A DNA stretch of 64,000 nucleotides from Myxococcales bacterium (GTDB lineage Bacteria > Myxococcota_A > Polyangia > Polyangiales > Polyangiaceae): positions 186,001 through 250,000 of the forward strand of contig JADJKB010000010.1 in assembly GCA_016706225.1 (NCBI GenBank), given 5' to 3'. The translations under genes and the position numbers were made by a program. The notes beneath the pieces were generated by a model. It made no database searches, had not been told where the DNA came from, and saw nothing but the letters and a program-made list of their open reading frames with translations. Below, one piece after another: positions 42,391 to 51,379 of this stretch (the stretch's first letter is position 1; every line of letters begins with the position of its first letter).

Positions 42391-45300
42391 CTCGGCAGGG
42401 GTTACACCAAGGTCAAGATCCTCAAGCTGGACATCAACAACACCGCCATCGGCAACGGCATCAAGTTCTGCGGCTCGGGCTTCGATGACACCATCATCAA
42501 CCTGGTCAAACCGCTGCTCATCAACAGCTTGCTGGGCGGCCTCACCGGCACCCTGACCGGCACCGTCGAAGACCAGCTGTGCACCAAGCAAGACGTCGCG
42601 ACCGGGGTTCTGTGCCCGAGCGGTTCGTATCCGGACGCGGGCGACGTGTGCCGCTTCTGCACCCCGGACGGGACCGGCAAGTGCCCGAACTCGACGGCTG
42701 AGTGTGTCGGCGTGGCGCTGGGGATCGACGGCAACATCAATCTCTCGTCAGCCCTGTCGAGCCTCTCGCCTGGCACGAAGGGCGGCTTCGATTTCCTCGC
42801 GGCCGTCGGCGGCGAGGGCGCGCGGGACGACGGCTCGGGCTTCGCGTGGGGAGATCTCAACCCCGCAGGGGGCGGCATGACCCTCGGCATGATGGGCGGC
42901 GCCGAGCCCAAACCCATCACCCAGTGTGTGCCCATCGCCAATCTCACCAAGCCGACCAACATTCCGGTTCCGGACGAGCTTCAAGACCCGACCAAGCTGA
43001 TCGACAACGGCCTCCCCAACTGGACCGGCCCGGGTCCGCACTTCGGGCTGGCGGTGAGTGAGCGTTATCTGAACTACGCGCTCGGCGCGATCTACAACAG
43101 CGGTGCGCTCTGCCTCGGCATCGGCTCGGGCACGCTCGGCTCGCTGCTGAACTCGGACACCATCGGCCTGCTCATTCCGAGCTTCAAGGACCTGGCGCGG
43201 CAGAAGGCCCCCGCACCCTTGGCGCTCGTCCTCCGGCCGCAAGAGCCACCGTCGGTCGTGGTCGGCAAGGGCACGGATCTCGCGACGGATCCGCTGCTCA
43301 AGGTCACGATGAACAAACTCGAGATCGACTTCTACGTGTGGTCGAGCGACCGCTTCATCCGGGCCTTCACCGCCGGCTTCGACATCGTGGCGCCGGTGAA
43401 CCTCGACGTCACGGAGGCGGGGCTCGCGCCGGTGCTCGACAAGGTCTCCGTCACGAACCCCGTGCTCAAGAACTCGCTCTTGCGTGAGGACGAGAAACAG
43501 GCCGCCAAGAGCCTGGCGGACATCGTGGCCAGTCAGATCGGCACCGCTCTCGGCGGCGCCATCAACCCCATCGACCTCTCGGCCCAGCTCGCGAGCTTTG
43601 GCCTGGCGTTGAACATCCCGCCGAGTGTGCCGGGGCAAGGTAGCCCCGGCCTCACCAGGCTCGAGAAGGGGACCGACCGTTACCTGGCGCTGTTCGCCGG
43701 CTTCACGGTCGCACCCGCGACCCCCACCCCGCTCTTGCCCGAGCTCGGCGCCGACACGACGGCCGAGGTCAGCGAAAAGAGCGTCGAGGCCGCGGGCCTC
43801 TCGCTGCCCACCCTCCGTGAGGACAACGTGCCGCAGATCGAGCTGCGCGTCGGCAGCTCTCGGGACGACGGCTCACACGCGATGGAGTGGCAGTATCGCC
43901 TGAACGGTGGGCTGTGGCACCCCTGGAGCCGGGAGCGCTGGCTCAAGGTGCGCGGGCCCGAGCTGTCGATCCAGATGAAGCACAAGATCGAGGTGCGCTC
44001 GCGCATCGTCGGGGAGCCGAACAGCGTGGATCGGACCCCGGCGTCGATTGAGGTCCGCATCGACAAGACTCCACCCAGCGTGAGTTTTGCCAAGCGTCCG
44101 GTCGACGGCAGCCTCGCGGTCGACGTGCGGGACGTCGTGTCGGAAAAATCCGCGGTCAAGCTGCGCTGGGCCGTCGACGACCAGGCTTTCAGCGAGTGGG
44201 CGAACGCCGATGCGCTGACCACCGTACCGGTGACCGGCGCCCGCCAGGTTCGGGTCGAGGCCGTCGACGAAGAAGGCAACGTCGCGTCCAAACAGCACAA
44301 CCTCATCAATGGCAAGGGCGACGCTTCGCTGGCCGGTGCGGGCAGCGGTTGCGGTTGCAGGCTGGCCGGTGAACCGAGCACGGGCGGCGGCTGGGCGGCC
44401 GCCCTCAGCGCGCTCGGCCTGGGCCTTGGCCTGTCGTTGCGCCGCCGCCGCCGGAACCAATCGACGAGCGCCGGCGTCCGCCGCGTGCGAATGCTCGGCA
44501 GCGTCGCCCTGATGGGCATCGCGTCGTCTTGGTCCGGGTGCTCCTGCGGAAGCGACAGCGACACCACCAAGAAGACCAAGCCGCCGAACACGGACAACTG
44601 CCCCGGACTCGATACGTGTGAGTTGCTCGAGCCGGGCCTGGTGGGCGCCTACGCCTCGGCGGCCACGGGCAGCGACGGCAGTGTCTGGGTCGCGGGCTAC
44701 AACGACCTTGGCTACGGCACGTCGGTCGAGAACGGCGCTGCTCAGTATCCCTTCGGCGATCTCGTCGTCGGCAAGTGGAACGGCACCAAGGTGGAATGGC
44801 AGAGCGTGGACGGCCTGCCGGCGGTGGATCCCGACCTCGAGCCGGGAACCGCGGGCGGACCGCCGGACCCGTCGTACAACGACGCCGACGGTTTTCGCGG
44901 CGGTCTGACCGAGCCGGGGGACGACGTCGGTCTTTGGACCAGCATCGCGCTGGTCAAAGATCAGCCGCGGGTCGCGTACTACGACGCCAAGAACCGCGCC
45001 CTGAAGTTCGCCAGCTTCGACGGCAAGCAGTGGGCGATGCACGCGGTGCAGCAGAAGCCGAACAGTGATCTTGGACGTTACGCCAAGCTGATGATGGTCG
45101 GTGGCAAGCCCGTGATCGCGTATCTGTTCATCGAACCGGGCAGCAACGGCGGCGGCAAGAGCGGCGTGCGCGTCGCTACCGCGGCCAGCGACACGCCGGC
45201 GGGCCCCACGGACTGGACCTTCAGCGACGTGTACACGGACGACAAGACCCCGTGCCGCGCGTTCTTGTGCGCAACCGGGGATTGTCGCGCGGACACACTG

Positions 45301-46029
45301 ACCTGCGCGAAGTCGACGACGGGCTGCGACGCCAAGTGCGGAACGGACCAGAAGTGCTTCGACGACGCGGGGCAGAAGAGCTGTCAGAAGGTGTTCACGA
45401 AGAACTACCCGGACGCTTTCCCCGAGGCCGCCGGCCTCTACGTCTCACTGGCCGAGACCAAGGGCGGCCTCGGTCTGGTGTTCTACGATCGCGTGCACGG
45501 GAACCTGATGGCCGCCAGACAAGAGGGCGGCAAGTGGCAAGCGGCAACGCTGCTCGACGGACAGGGCACCGGCGCGAATGGTCCGGTCGACACCGGCGAC
45601 GTCGGCATCGGCGCGAGCCTCTTCGTGGATCCAGCCGGGGACTGGCACGTGTCGTACTTGAACGGCTTCGACGAGACCGTGACCTACCTGAAGGTCACCG
45701 GCGGAACGACGGTCGGGACCCCCGAGGTCGTCGACGACGGCGTCGTACCCGGTGGGCAGGCCGTGGTCGGTGTGGACTCGTCCATCAGCGTCACGAGCGG
45801 CGGCGACGTGCTGATCGCTTATCAAGATTCGACGCGGGGCAAGGCACGCTGGGCCACGGGCAAGGCCGCAGGAGCGACCCACACCTGGACCAAGAAGGAT
45901 CTGAACGTCAGCGATTTCGCCGGCGGCTTCAACCAGGTGTTGAGCGTCGACGGCAAGGTCTCGGTGTTGACCTGGTGGCGTCGCGCCAAGCCGCGCACCG
46001 AGGGCGACATCAGCATCGTCGCGCCGTGA
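42391..46029 (+). CDS. Continuation: MYXO-CTERM protein fused in frame to a second exported module
   Basis: The frame continues without its own convincing start (its first start codon is TTG 42529). Up to about 44460 it is a beta-rich secreted protein ending in GAGSGCGCRLAGEPSTGGG, a hydrophobic helix and RRRRRNQ, which is a complete MYXO-CTERM sorting tag. The frame then does not stop: about 12 residues later another hydrophobic segment with a lipobox-like GIASSWSGC begins at Met 44491 and leads into about 510 residues with two beta-propeller-like halves (VWVAGYNDLGYGTSV, PRVAYYDAKNRALKFASFDG, WHVSYLNGFDETVTYLKV) and a Cys-rich EGF-like piece (CATGDCRADTLTCAKSTTGC). A sorting tag in the middle of a frame is unusual. 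Either two neighbouring genes lost a boundary or this is a two-part surface protein. Confidence 0.78.
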   Translation, partial: LGRGYTKVKILKLDINNTAIGNGIKFCGSGFDDTIINLVKPLLINSLLGGLTGTLTGTVEDQLCTKQDVATGVLCPSGSYPDAGDVCRFCTPDGTGKCPNSTAECVGVALGIDGNINLSSALSSLSPGTKGGFDFLAAVGGEGARDDGSGFAWGDLNPAGGGMTLGMMGGAEPKPITQCVPIANLTKPTNIPVPDELQDPTKLIDNGLPNWTGPGPHFGLAVSERYLNYALGAIYNSGALCLGIGSGTLGSLLNSDTIGLLIPSFKDLARQKAPAPLALVLRPQEPPSVVVGKGTDLATDPLLKVTMNKLEIDFYVWSSDRFIRAFTAGFDIVAPVNLDVTEAGLAPVLDKVSVTNPVLKNSLLREDEKQAAKSLADIVASQIGTALGGAINPIDLSAQLASFGLALNIPPSVPGQGSPGLTRLEKGTDRYLALFAGFTVAPATPTPLLPELGADTTAEVSEKSVEAAGLSLPTLREDNVPQIELRVGSSRDDGSHAMEWQYRLNGGLWHPWSRERWLKVRGPELSIQMKHKIEVRSRIVGEPNSVDRTPASIEVRIDKTPPSVSFAKRPVDGSLAVDVRDVVSEKSAVKLRWAVDDQAFSEWANADALTTVPVTGARQVRVEAVDEEGNVASKQHNLINGKGDASLAGAGSGCGCRLAGEPSTGGGWAAALSALGLGLGLSLRRRRRNQSTSAGVRRVRMLGSVALMGIASSWSGCSCGSDSDTTKKTKPPNTDNCPGLDTCELLEPGLVGAYASAATGSDGSVWVAGYNDLGYGTSVENGAAQYPFGDLVVGKWNGTKVEWQSVDGLPAVDPDLEPGTAGGPPDPSYNDADGFRGGLTEPGDDVGLWTSIALVKDQPRVAYYDAKNRALKFASFDGKQWAMHAVQQKPNSDLGRYAKLMMVGGKPVIAYLFIEPGSNGGGKSGVRVATAASDTPAGPTDWTFSDVYTDDKTPCRAFLCATGDCRADTLTCAKSTTGCDAKCGTDQKCFDDAGQKSCQKVFTKNYPDAFPEAAGLYVSLAETKGGLGLVFYDRVHGNLMAARQEGGKWQAATLLDGQGTGANGPVDTGDVGIGASLFVDPAGDWHVSYLNGFDETVTYLKVTGGTTVGTPEVVDDGVVPGGQAVVGVDSSISVTSGGDVLIAYQDSTRGKARWATGKAAGATHTWTKKDLNVSDFAGGFNQVLSVDGKVSVLTWWRRAKPRTEGDISIVAP

Positions 46030-46135
46030 GCCCGCTCGGGCAGGTAGTCGGCCGTCCGAGTCAGGAGTGCTCGGGGGTCGGCACGAGGCGCGCGAGCGCA
46101 CCGATCAAGAACACGAGGAACGCGAACATGCCTGC

Positions 46136-46387
46136 TCAGGCGGCGACGGTCGCCGCACTGGTGATGTCGACCGTTGCGGGTCCGTCCACGCGCGCACGCT
46201 CTTCGGCGACCAACGCGAGCAGCTCGGACTTGTCACACGCATTCGACTCGAGCAGCGCCCGCATGTAGCCGTCGACATAACCGTGCGCCCGCGACAGCCG
46301 AGCGTAGGCAACGCCTTCATTTCGCAGGCGGAACACGTCTCGCAGCATCGTCCTCAAGGTATCGAGCATCTCGGCTTTGGCACTCAT
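46136..46387 (-). CDS. Small conserved-looking helical protein
   Basis: An 83-residue soluble protein with GGGAG seven bases before its ATG. The first 60 residues look like two or three amphipathic helices (MLDTLRTMLRDVFRLRNEG, YARLSRAHGYVDGYMRALLE); the C-terminus is Ala/Thr-rich. No family is recognised. The strong RBS and codon pattern, and a long run of non-coding DNA upstream, support it as a real gene. Confidence 0.6.
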   Translation of the reverse strand: MSAKAEMLDTLRTMLRDVFRLRNEGVAYARLSRAHGYVDGYMRALLESNACDKSELLALVAEERARVDGPATVDITSAATVAA

Positions 46388-46700
46388 CGTCGTCTCCCGG
46401 AGTTTTCGCCGCCGGCCCTCGGCGAGGGCACGACTTTCTCGCGTGCCCAATGCCGTATCGGGAGCGGCGCACACGGGCCAAGTTCCGGCGCCGCGCCGCG
46501 GGGCGGTTGCGGACCGGCGCCGACCGTCGAGCAGCGCCCGAATTGGGGGCCGGCCGGCCGCCACCCCCTCGCGAGCGCTCGGGACCGGCCCGCCGTGGCC
46601 CGCGCCCACGAGCGGCAACCGCGGGTAAATCCGACCCGGCGCCCTGGCCTCGCGAATGGCTGGCGGTTTTCCGAGCGTTCGGATACGGAAACAGCACCGC
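46388..46700 (+). other. Intergenic region between divergent genes
   Basis: A 313-bp GC-rich stretch between the minus-strand small gene and the plus-strand gene at 46701. It holds the RBS of the small gene at its left end. I saw no tRNA, terminator or repeat; long open frames across it lack signal or family features and have poor codon use. Confidence 0.5.
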
Positions 46701-47852
46701 ATGCCCGCCACCCCCGCAGATCCCCGCACCGTGGCCAGCGAGCTTCGCAGCCATCCGACGCTCGACGCGCTGGTCGAAGCCGTGCGGGGAGCGCGAGCCG
46801 CCGCCGTGGCGTCGGCCGACCGGGCGTTTCCGCGGGCCGAGATCGCCCTGGAGCGCGCGCCGTCGGACACACCCTTCGGCAACCTCGCCGAGGTGTTCGA
46901 ACGCGGACCGCGCACCGAAGCGGAAGCGGCTCTGGTGGCCGTGTTGCTCGTGCTCGGCGTGGTCGCCGATTTCCCGAGTGCGCCCGAGACGGAGCGGGCG
47001 CGAGCCCAGGAGCTTGCGTGGCTCGCGGCCAACACCCGCGTGAACCCGCTGCTCGCCGTCGACGCCGTGCTCGACGACGAGCGGTCACTCGTGCTCTGGC
47101 GCGCTCTCGCTAGCCTCGCTGAGCCGTCCGTGGCGGACGATCCGGGCGTCGCCCTGGCTGCGCTCGCGGCGCTCGCCGCCTCGAACAGCGACCGCGCGCG
47201 CGTAGCTCGCCTCGAGCTCTCTGAACGCAGCCGCGACCCGCTGGTGCGGGCGCTTCTGTCCAGCGGCGCCGCCGCCGACGGCGCACGACTGGAAGGGGAG
47301 CTCTCACCGGCCCCCCGCGGCATTTTCGGCACCGTGGTCCTGGCGCTCACCGGCCTGTTGCTCGTTTCTCGGGGCGCCCGTCTGCTGGGCCGACTCGCGC
47401 TGGCCTTCCGGCAACCCGCCGACGTGCGCGTGAGCGAGCGCGGCCTCGAGTTGAGCCATCGCACCGAGCTCTTGGGCAGGGTGCTGCGCAAACGCGAGAT
47501 CTTGATCCCGATGGCAAATCTCGCGCGGGTCACCCGCGAAATTCGCTTCCCCCGCCTCGGCCTGTACTTGGGCCTCGGTGCCCTGGCGTTCGGCAGCTAC
47601 GTCGGCATGGGGCTGTTCGTCGATGGCGCCCGCGTTCCCGGCGGTTCCGCTCCCCTGCTCGGCATGGGGCTCCTGATCATCGTGCTCGGTCTGGCGGTCG
47701 ACTACGGGCTCTCCATGCTCTTCGACAACGTGCGCGGACGCTGCCGGTTGCTCGTCGAGCCGAAAAAGGGGCGACGGATCTGCATCGGAGCCCTGGATCC
47801 CGAGCGAGCCGACGCGATGTTGTCGCAGCTGGCCGCGCACCTGAAACGCTGA
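46701..47852 (+). CDS. Membrane protein with PH-like C-terminal region
   Basis: A 383-residue protein from ATG 46701. The N-terminal 200 residues are helical, Ala-rich and cytoplasmic. Three hydrophobic segments follow (about residues 210-230, 290-310 and 325-345), with RVSERGLELSHRTELLGRVLRKREILIPM between them, a pattern like the bacterial PH/YdbT-type membrane domains. The last 35 residues return to the cytoplasm. No assigned function and no clear RBS. Confidence 0.65.
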   Translation: MPATPADPRTVASELRSHPTLDALVEAVRGARAAAVASADRAFPRAEIALERAPSDTPFGNLAEVFERGPRTEAEAALVAVLLVLGVVADFPSAPETERARAQELAWLAANTRVNPLLAVDAVLDDERSLVLWRALASLAEPSVADDPGVALAALAALAASNSDRARVARLELSERSRDPLVRALLSSGAAADGARLEGELSPAPRGIFGTVVLALTGLLLVSRGARLLGRLALAFRQPADVRVSERGLELSHRTELLGRVLRKREILIPMANLARVTREIRFPRLGLYLGLGALAFGSYVGMGLFVDGARVPGGSAPLLGMGLLIIVLGLAVDYGLSMLFDNVRGRCRLLVEPKKGRRICIGALDPERADAMLSQLAAHLKR

Positions 47853-47901
47853 ACCGGCGCCGTCCACTCCAGCGCGCAGGGCGAGGACACGCGCGGGCGA
47901 A

Positions 47902-49365
47902 CTAGCGAGAGCCCGCGTCCGCGGCCGGCGGGGTCGGGATTTCCGGCCTCTGCGCGCCACCCGAGGCATCCGTCTCGGGTGAGGTCGGCGAGCGCGCATC
48001 AGGGGCACCCGCGTCGCCGCTCGGCTTCGGCGCAGTCGGCTGAGCCCCGCCCTCCGCTGCGCCTGCGTCCGCCGCGGCCCGCGCGGCCCGCTTGCGCTCC
48101 GCTTCCTCGGCGACCTGCTGAGCGTAGGCCGCGACCGCCTCGAGCAGGCGCCCGAGCTGTTTGGGTGTCGCGACCACCGTGCCGTGGATCTCCTTGCCCA
48201 CGGCCTTGAACGTCACGGGCTCGACCAGGCTGACGCCGCCGCCGAGCGACAGCCCGCCGATGCTGAAGCTCGGTAGCTTCAGCTGCGTGACCTTGTTCAA
48301 GGACTCAGTCAGCTCTTGGGCGTGAGTCACCGCACTTTCAGGAGATTCATCCTCTGCCACCAGCTCTGCCGTCGCTCCGCCATCCGAGGTGGTGACGACC
48401 TTCATCCGTGCCCACTTCAGGCTCTTCGGCAGCTCGAACGGCAGCCCGACGAAGGCCCGCCAAGGAGTCACCACGAAGGTCGTCAGGGCTTCGTTCCCCT
48501 TCGGGTTCGGAAACTTCAAGCCGGCTCCCAACGACAGCGCGTGTTTCTCGGCGCTCGGCGGCGCCACGACCACGATCTGCGGTGCGGGCAGCACGATCAG
48601 GCGCTCGGCGCGGTCGGCACGGGCGCGGGCGGCCGGCACACCGCCATCGAGCCATCCGCCCTGCGCGTCCCGCTGCACCAAGGCGTCGATGGCCTGACGC
48701 ACTCGGTCCGCCGGAACGTTGACCTTCAAGACCGCCACCACGTCTGCCGAGTTCTTGAGCTGCGGGCCTGCGATCAGGATTCGATCGACGTCCTTCACCG
48801 GATCCAGGCCCGTGGGGCCGAAGAAGTCCTGCCACTGCGCCGCGGCCCCGAGCAGCTTGCCGACCCGGATGCCGAGCGGGTGACCGCGCATGCGATCGGC
48901 GAAGATCAGGATGCGAACGTTGGCGTTGGCGTCGACTACTTTGCCCGCGGCGCCGGACATGGTCACGGGATCCCCGATGCTCGGCGCCGCATCGCGCTCA
49001 CCCGCGTCCCGGGCCGGTGCGCCTGCGTCCCGCTCTCGTGGCGCGCGGGGCTCGGCCTCGTCCTTGTCGAGGTCCTTGAACGGATCGTCGATGGGTTTTT
49101 GGGCCCCGGGCTCCGGCGGTTTGTCGGGCTCCGTTGCGGCCGTCGCTGCGGGGCGCTCGTCCGACACCAGGTCGACTGGGATCGCAGTGATGGGATCGAC
49201 CGGAGGCCCCTCGGGCTCCGGATTGTGCGTGAGCAGACTGACCAGACCCGCCAGCGCCATCAACGGGGTGAAGGGCGCGTGGAGCAGCACCGAGACCGCC
49301 AGCAGGCGCCACAAACGGCTGCGGGTTGTGTCCCGCTGCCCACGCCATTCAGTCTGACTCACCAC
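47902..49365 (-). CDS. TonB-like anchored envelope protein, unknown function
   Basis: A protein of about 487 residues from GTG 49365 (or 49362). It has one N-terminal transmembrane helix (LLAVSVLLHAPFTPLMALAGL) with the short basic leader common to TonB, then an acidic Pro-rich linker (about 45-110), and a periplasmic domain with RILIFADRMRGHPLGIRVG, FFGPTGLDPVKDVDRILIAG and repeated alpha/beta units. The C-terminus is Ala/Pro/Asp-rich. The TonB similarity is only in layout. It is divergent from the L,D-transpeptidase, with a gap of about 160 bp. Confidence 0.68.
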   Translation of the reverse strand: MVSQTEWRGQRDTTRSRLWRLLAVSVLLHAPFTPLMALAGLVSLLTHNPEPEGPPVDPITAIPVDLVSDERPAATAATEPDKPPEPGAQKPIDDPFKDLDKDEAEPRAPRERDAGAPARDAGERDAAPSIGDPVTMSGAAGKVVDANANVRILIFADRMRGHPLGIRVGKLLGAAAQWQDFFGPTGLDPVKDVDRILIAGPQLKNSADVVAVLKVNVPADRVRQAIDALVQRDAQGGWLDGGVPAARARADRAERLIVLPAPQIVVVAPPSAEKHALSLGAGLKFPNPKGNEALTTFVVTPWRAFVGLPFELPKSLKWARMKVVTTSDGGATAELVAEDESPESAVTHAQELTESLNKVTQLKLPSFSIGGLSLGGGVSLVEPVTFKAVGKEIHGTVVATPKQLGRLLEAVAAYAQQVAEEAERKRAARAAADAGAAEGGAQPTAPKPSGDAGAPDARSPTSPETDASGGAQRPEIPTPPAADAGSR

Positions 49366-49526
49366 CAAGCGCAAGATAGCCTTCAGGGGTTCGACGAGCG
49401 AATGTCGGATTTCACGCCTGGCACGGGTCTCGCATTCCAGGTACGCCCGAGCGGACCACCCCCGCCGCCCAGAAAGTGGCTCGGGTTGCCCGAAGCAGCT
49501 ACTAAGCCCGAAGGCCCGAAGACTCC

Positions 49527-51299
49527 ATGCGCCTCGAACGTCCACTCTCCACGGCACTGGTCGCCAGCGCGACGGCGGTGATTGCCCTCGCCGGCTGTCA
49601 GCGCGAGGCGCCCCCCGGGGCCTCGTCGACCGCCCCGGGCGAACCCGCGGCCCCCGGACTCGTCGGCTCGCCGAAGCTCCCTGACGAGCTCACGCCGAAG
49701 CCGGTTGCTTCGACCCGAGCGAGCGCAGGGTCCCCTGTGGGGGACGGCGGCGCGGCATCCGCCGCCGCGCCAGCGGAGCACACCGGACCCTGGTTGGTCG
49801 TCACCGCCCCCGCGGCGGCCGTCTACCCGACGCGCGAGTTCGATCAGAAAGCGAAGCTCGGTTACGTGCGCAACGGCGGGCGGGTCGGCGTGAAGGACAA
49901 ACCCGTAGCGGGCAAGAACTGCAGCGCCGGCTGGTACGAGGTCGTGAGCGGCGGTTTCGTGTGCGCGAACCTGGGCACCACCGAGCTCAGCCATCCCCAG
50001 GTGAAGTTTGCGATCAAACAGCCAGACTGGTCGGAGGTATTGCCCTACCCCTACGCCCGCAACGCCAAGAACGGCACACCGCTCTACCGCTCGGTGCCGT
50101 CGCGCGACCAGATGCTGAAGTACGAGCCCTACCTCGCCGCAGCCAAGGCCAAGGCCAAGAAAGAGAAAGAGGCCAAAGAGCGCGACGCCAACGATGCGGC
50201 GGTGGCGGACGACGAGAAGGACGCGAAGGACGCGAAGGACGCGAAGGACGCGAAGGACGCGAAGGACGACGCGACCGATACCCGAGCCGCGTCCCTCGAC
50301 GCAGATCCCTCACTCTCCGACCAGGACGGCGGCGCCCCCGCGAGCGCCGACGCCGGCGAAGAGCCACCGCCCTGGTGGCAGCGGGACGACGCCAAAGACA
50401 AACTGCACGAGCTCACCCTCGACAAACTGAAGGAGGGCTCCGACGAAATCATGGCCCAGCGCATGGTCGCGGGCTTCTACATCGCAGTGGACAAGACCTT
50501 CAGCTGGAACGGGCGCACCTGGTACAAGTCGACCAAGGGTCTGATTGCACCGGCGGACCGCTTCTGGCTCACCTCCGCCTCGAAGTTCAAAGGGGTCGAG
50601 CTCGACGGAAACACCTGGAAGCTCCCGATTGCCTGGGTCTACGGCGGGCGCAAGACGGCGCCCAGCTACGAGATCGATCTCGACACCAAGAAGACAAAAC
50701 CGGCCAAGGCCATCGAGGTCTTCACCGCGATTCAGCTCACGGGGCGCGAGGAAGAGGTCGGCGGCACGCGCTACAGTGAGACCCGCGACGGAGCGTGGGT
50801 GAAAAACGTTCACGTGCGCGTCACGCGCCCCGGACCGCCGCCAAAGGAGCTCGGGCCATCTGAGCGCTGGGTGGACGTGAATCTCACTGAGCAGACGCTG
50901 GTCGTGTACCAGGGCGATCGACCGGTCTACGCGACGCTGATCTCGAGCGGCAAGAAGAACACCGTGAAGGAGAAGGACCACTCGACCCCGACGGGTCAGT
51001 GGCGCATGCGAGAGAAACACGTCACGACGACGATGGACGGCGACGGCTCTGCGGCGGGCGATTTGCCCTACAGCATTGAAGACGTTCCGTACGTGCTCTA
51101 CTTCCACAACTCGTACGCGCTGCATGGCCCCTTCTGGCACCGGAACTTCGGCATCCAGATGAGCCACGGCTGCGTGAACCTCGCGCCGCTCGACGCCAAG
51201 TGGGTGTTTCAGCACACCGACCCCCCGCTTCCGACCGGCTGGCACGGGGCCTGGTCCTCCGCGGACCGCCCTGGTAGCTGGGTCAGCATCCACGGCTGA
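49527..51299 (+). CDS. L,D-transpeptidase (YkuD) lipoprotein
   Basis: Peptidoglycan cross-linking or lipoprotein-attaching enzyme, 590 residues. Lipobox IALAGC (Cys 23), a Pro/Ala linker, an SH3-like region (about 90-170), a charged segment with a Lys-Asp-Ala repeat (about 230-250), and the catalytic YkuD domain (about 455-575). It has LTEQTLVVYQGDRPVYATLIS, the His in YALHGPFWHR and the active site Cys in MSHGCVNLAPLDAKW. Divergent from the TonB-like gene. Typical family members are 200-400 residues, so the long N-terminal extension is notable. Confidence 0.93.
   Translation: MRLERPLSTALVASATAVIALAGCQREAPPGASSTAPGEPAAPGLVGSPKLPDELTPKPVASTRASAGSPVGDGGAASAAAPAEHTGPWLVVTAPAAAVYPTREFDQKAKLGYVRNGGRVGVKDKPVAGKNCSAGWYEVVSGGFVCANLGTTELSHPQVKFAIKQPDWSEVLPYPYARNAKNGTPLYRSVPSRDQMLKYEPYLAAAKAKAKKEKEAKERDANDAAVADDEKDAKDAKDAKDAKDAKDDATDTRAASLDADPSLSDQDGGAPASADAGEEPPPWWQRDDAKDKLHELTLDKLKEGSDEIMAQRMVAGFYIAVDKTFSWNGRTWYKSTKGLIAPADRFWLTSASKFKGVELDGNTWKLPIAWVYGGRKTAPSYEIDLDTKKTKPAKAIEVFTAIQLTGREEEVGGTRYSETRDGAWVKNVHVRVTRPGPPPKELGPSERWVDVNLTEQTLVVYQGDRPVYATLISSGKKNTVKEKDHSTPTGQWRMREKHVTTTMDGDGSAAGDLPYSIEDVPYVLYFHNSYALHGPFWHRNFGIQMSHGCVNLAPLDAKWVFQHTDPPLPTGWHGAWSSADRPGSWVSIHG
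50216..50269 (+). repeat. Six 9-bp tandem repeats coding Lys-Asp-Ala
   Basis: GAAGGACGC repeats six times (the last ends GACGA). It encodes a charged KDA run inside the L,D-transpeptidase linker. The unit is divisible by three, so the copy number could vary without disrupting the protein. Confidence 0.9.
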
Positions 51300-51379
51300 C
51301 AAAAGCCCCGAAGCTGCGTGCTCGACGGCAAGTCGAGGCTTGACTTGGACCACTCCCGGGGCCATCAAGGCCCTCGGTG

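Noticed and set aside
46067..47113. 348-codon plus frame across the small minus-strand gene
   Set aside because: Arg/Pro-rich shadow translation without domain features, and it conflicts with two better supported genes.
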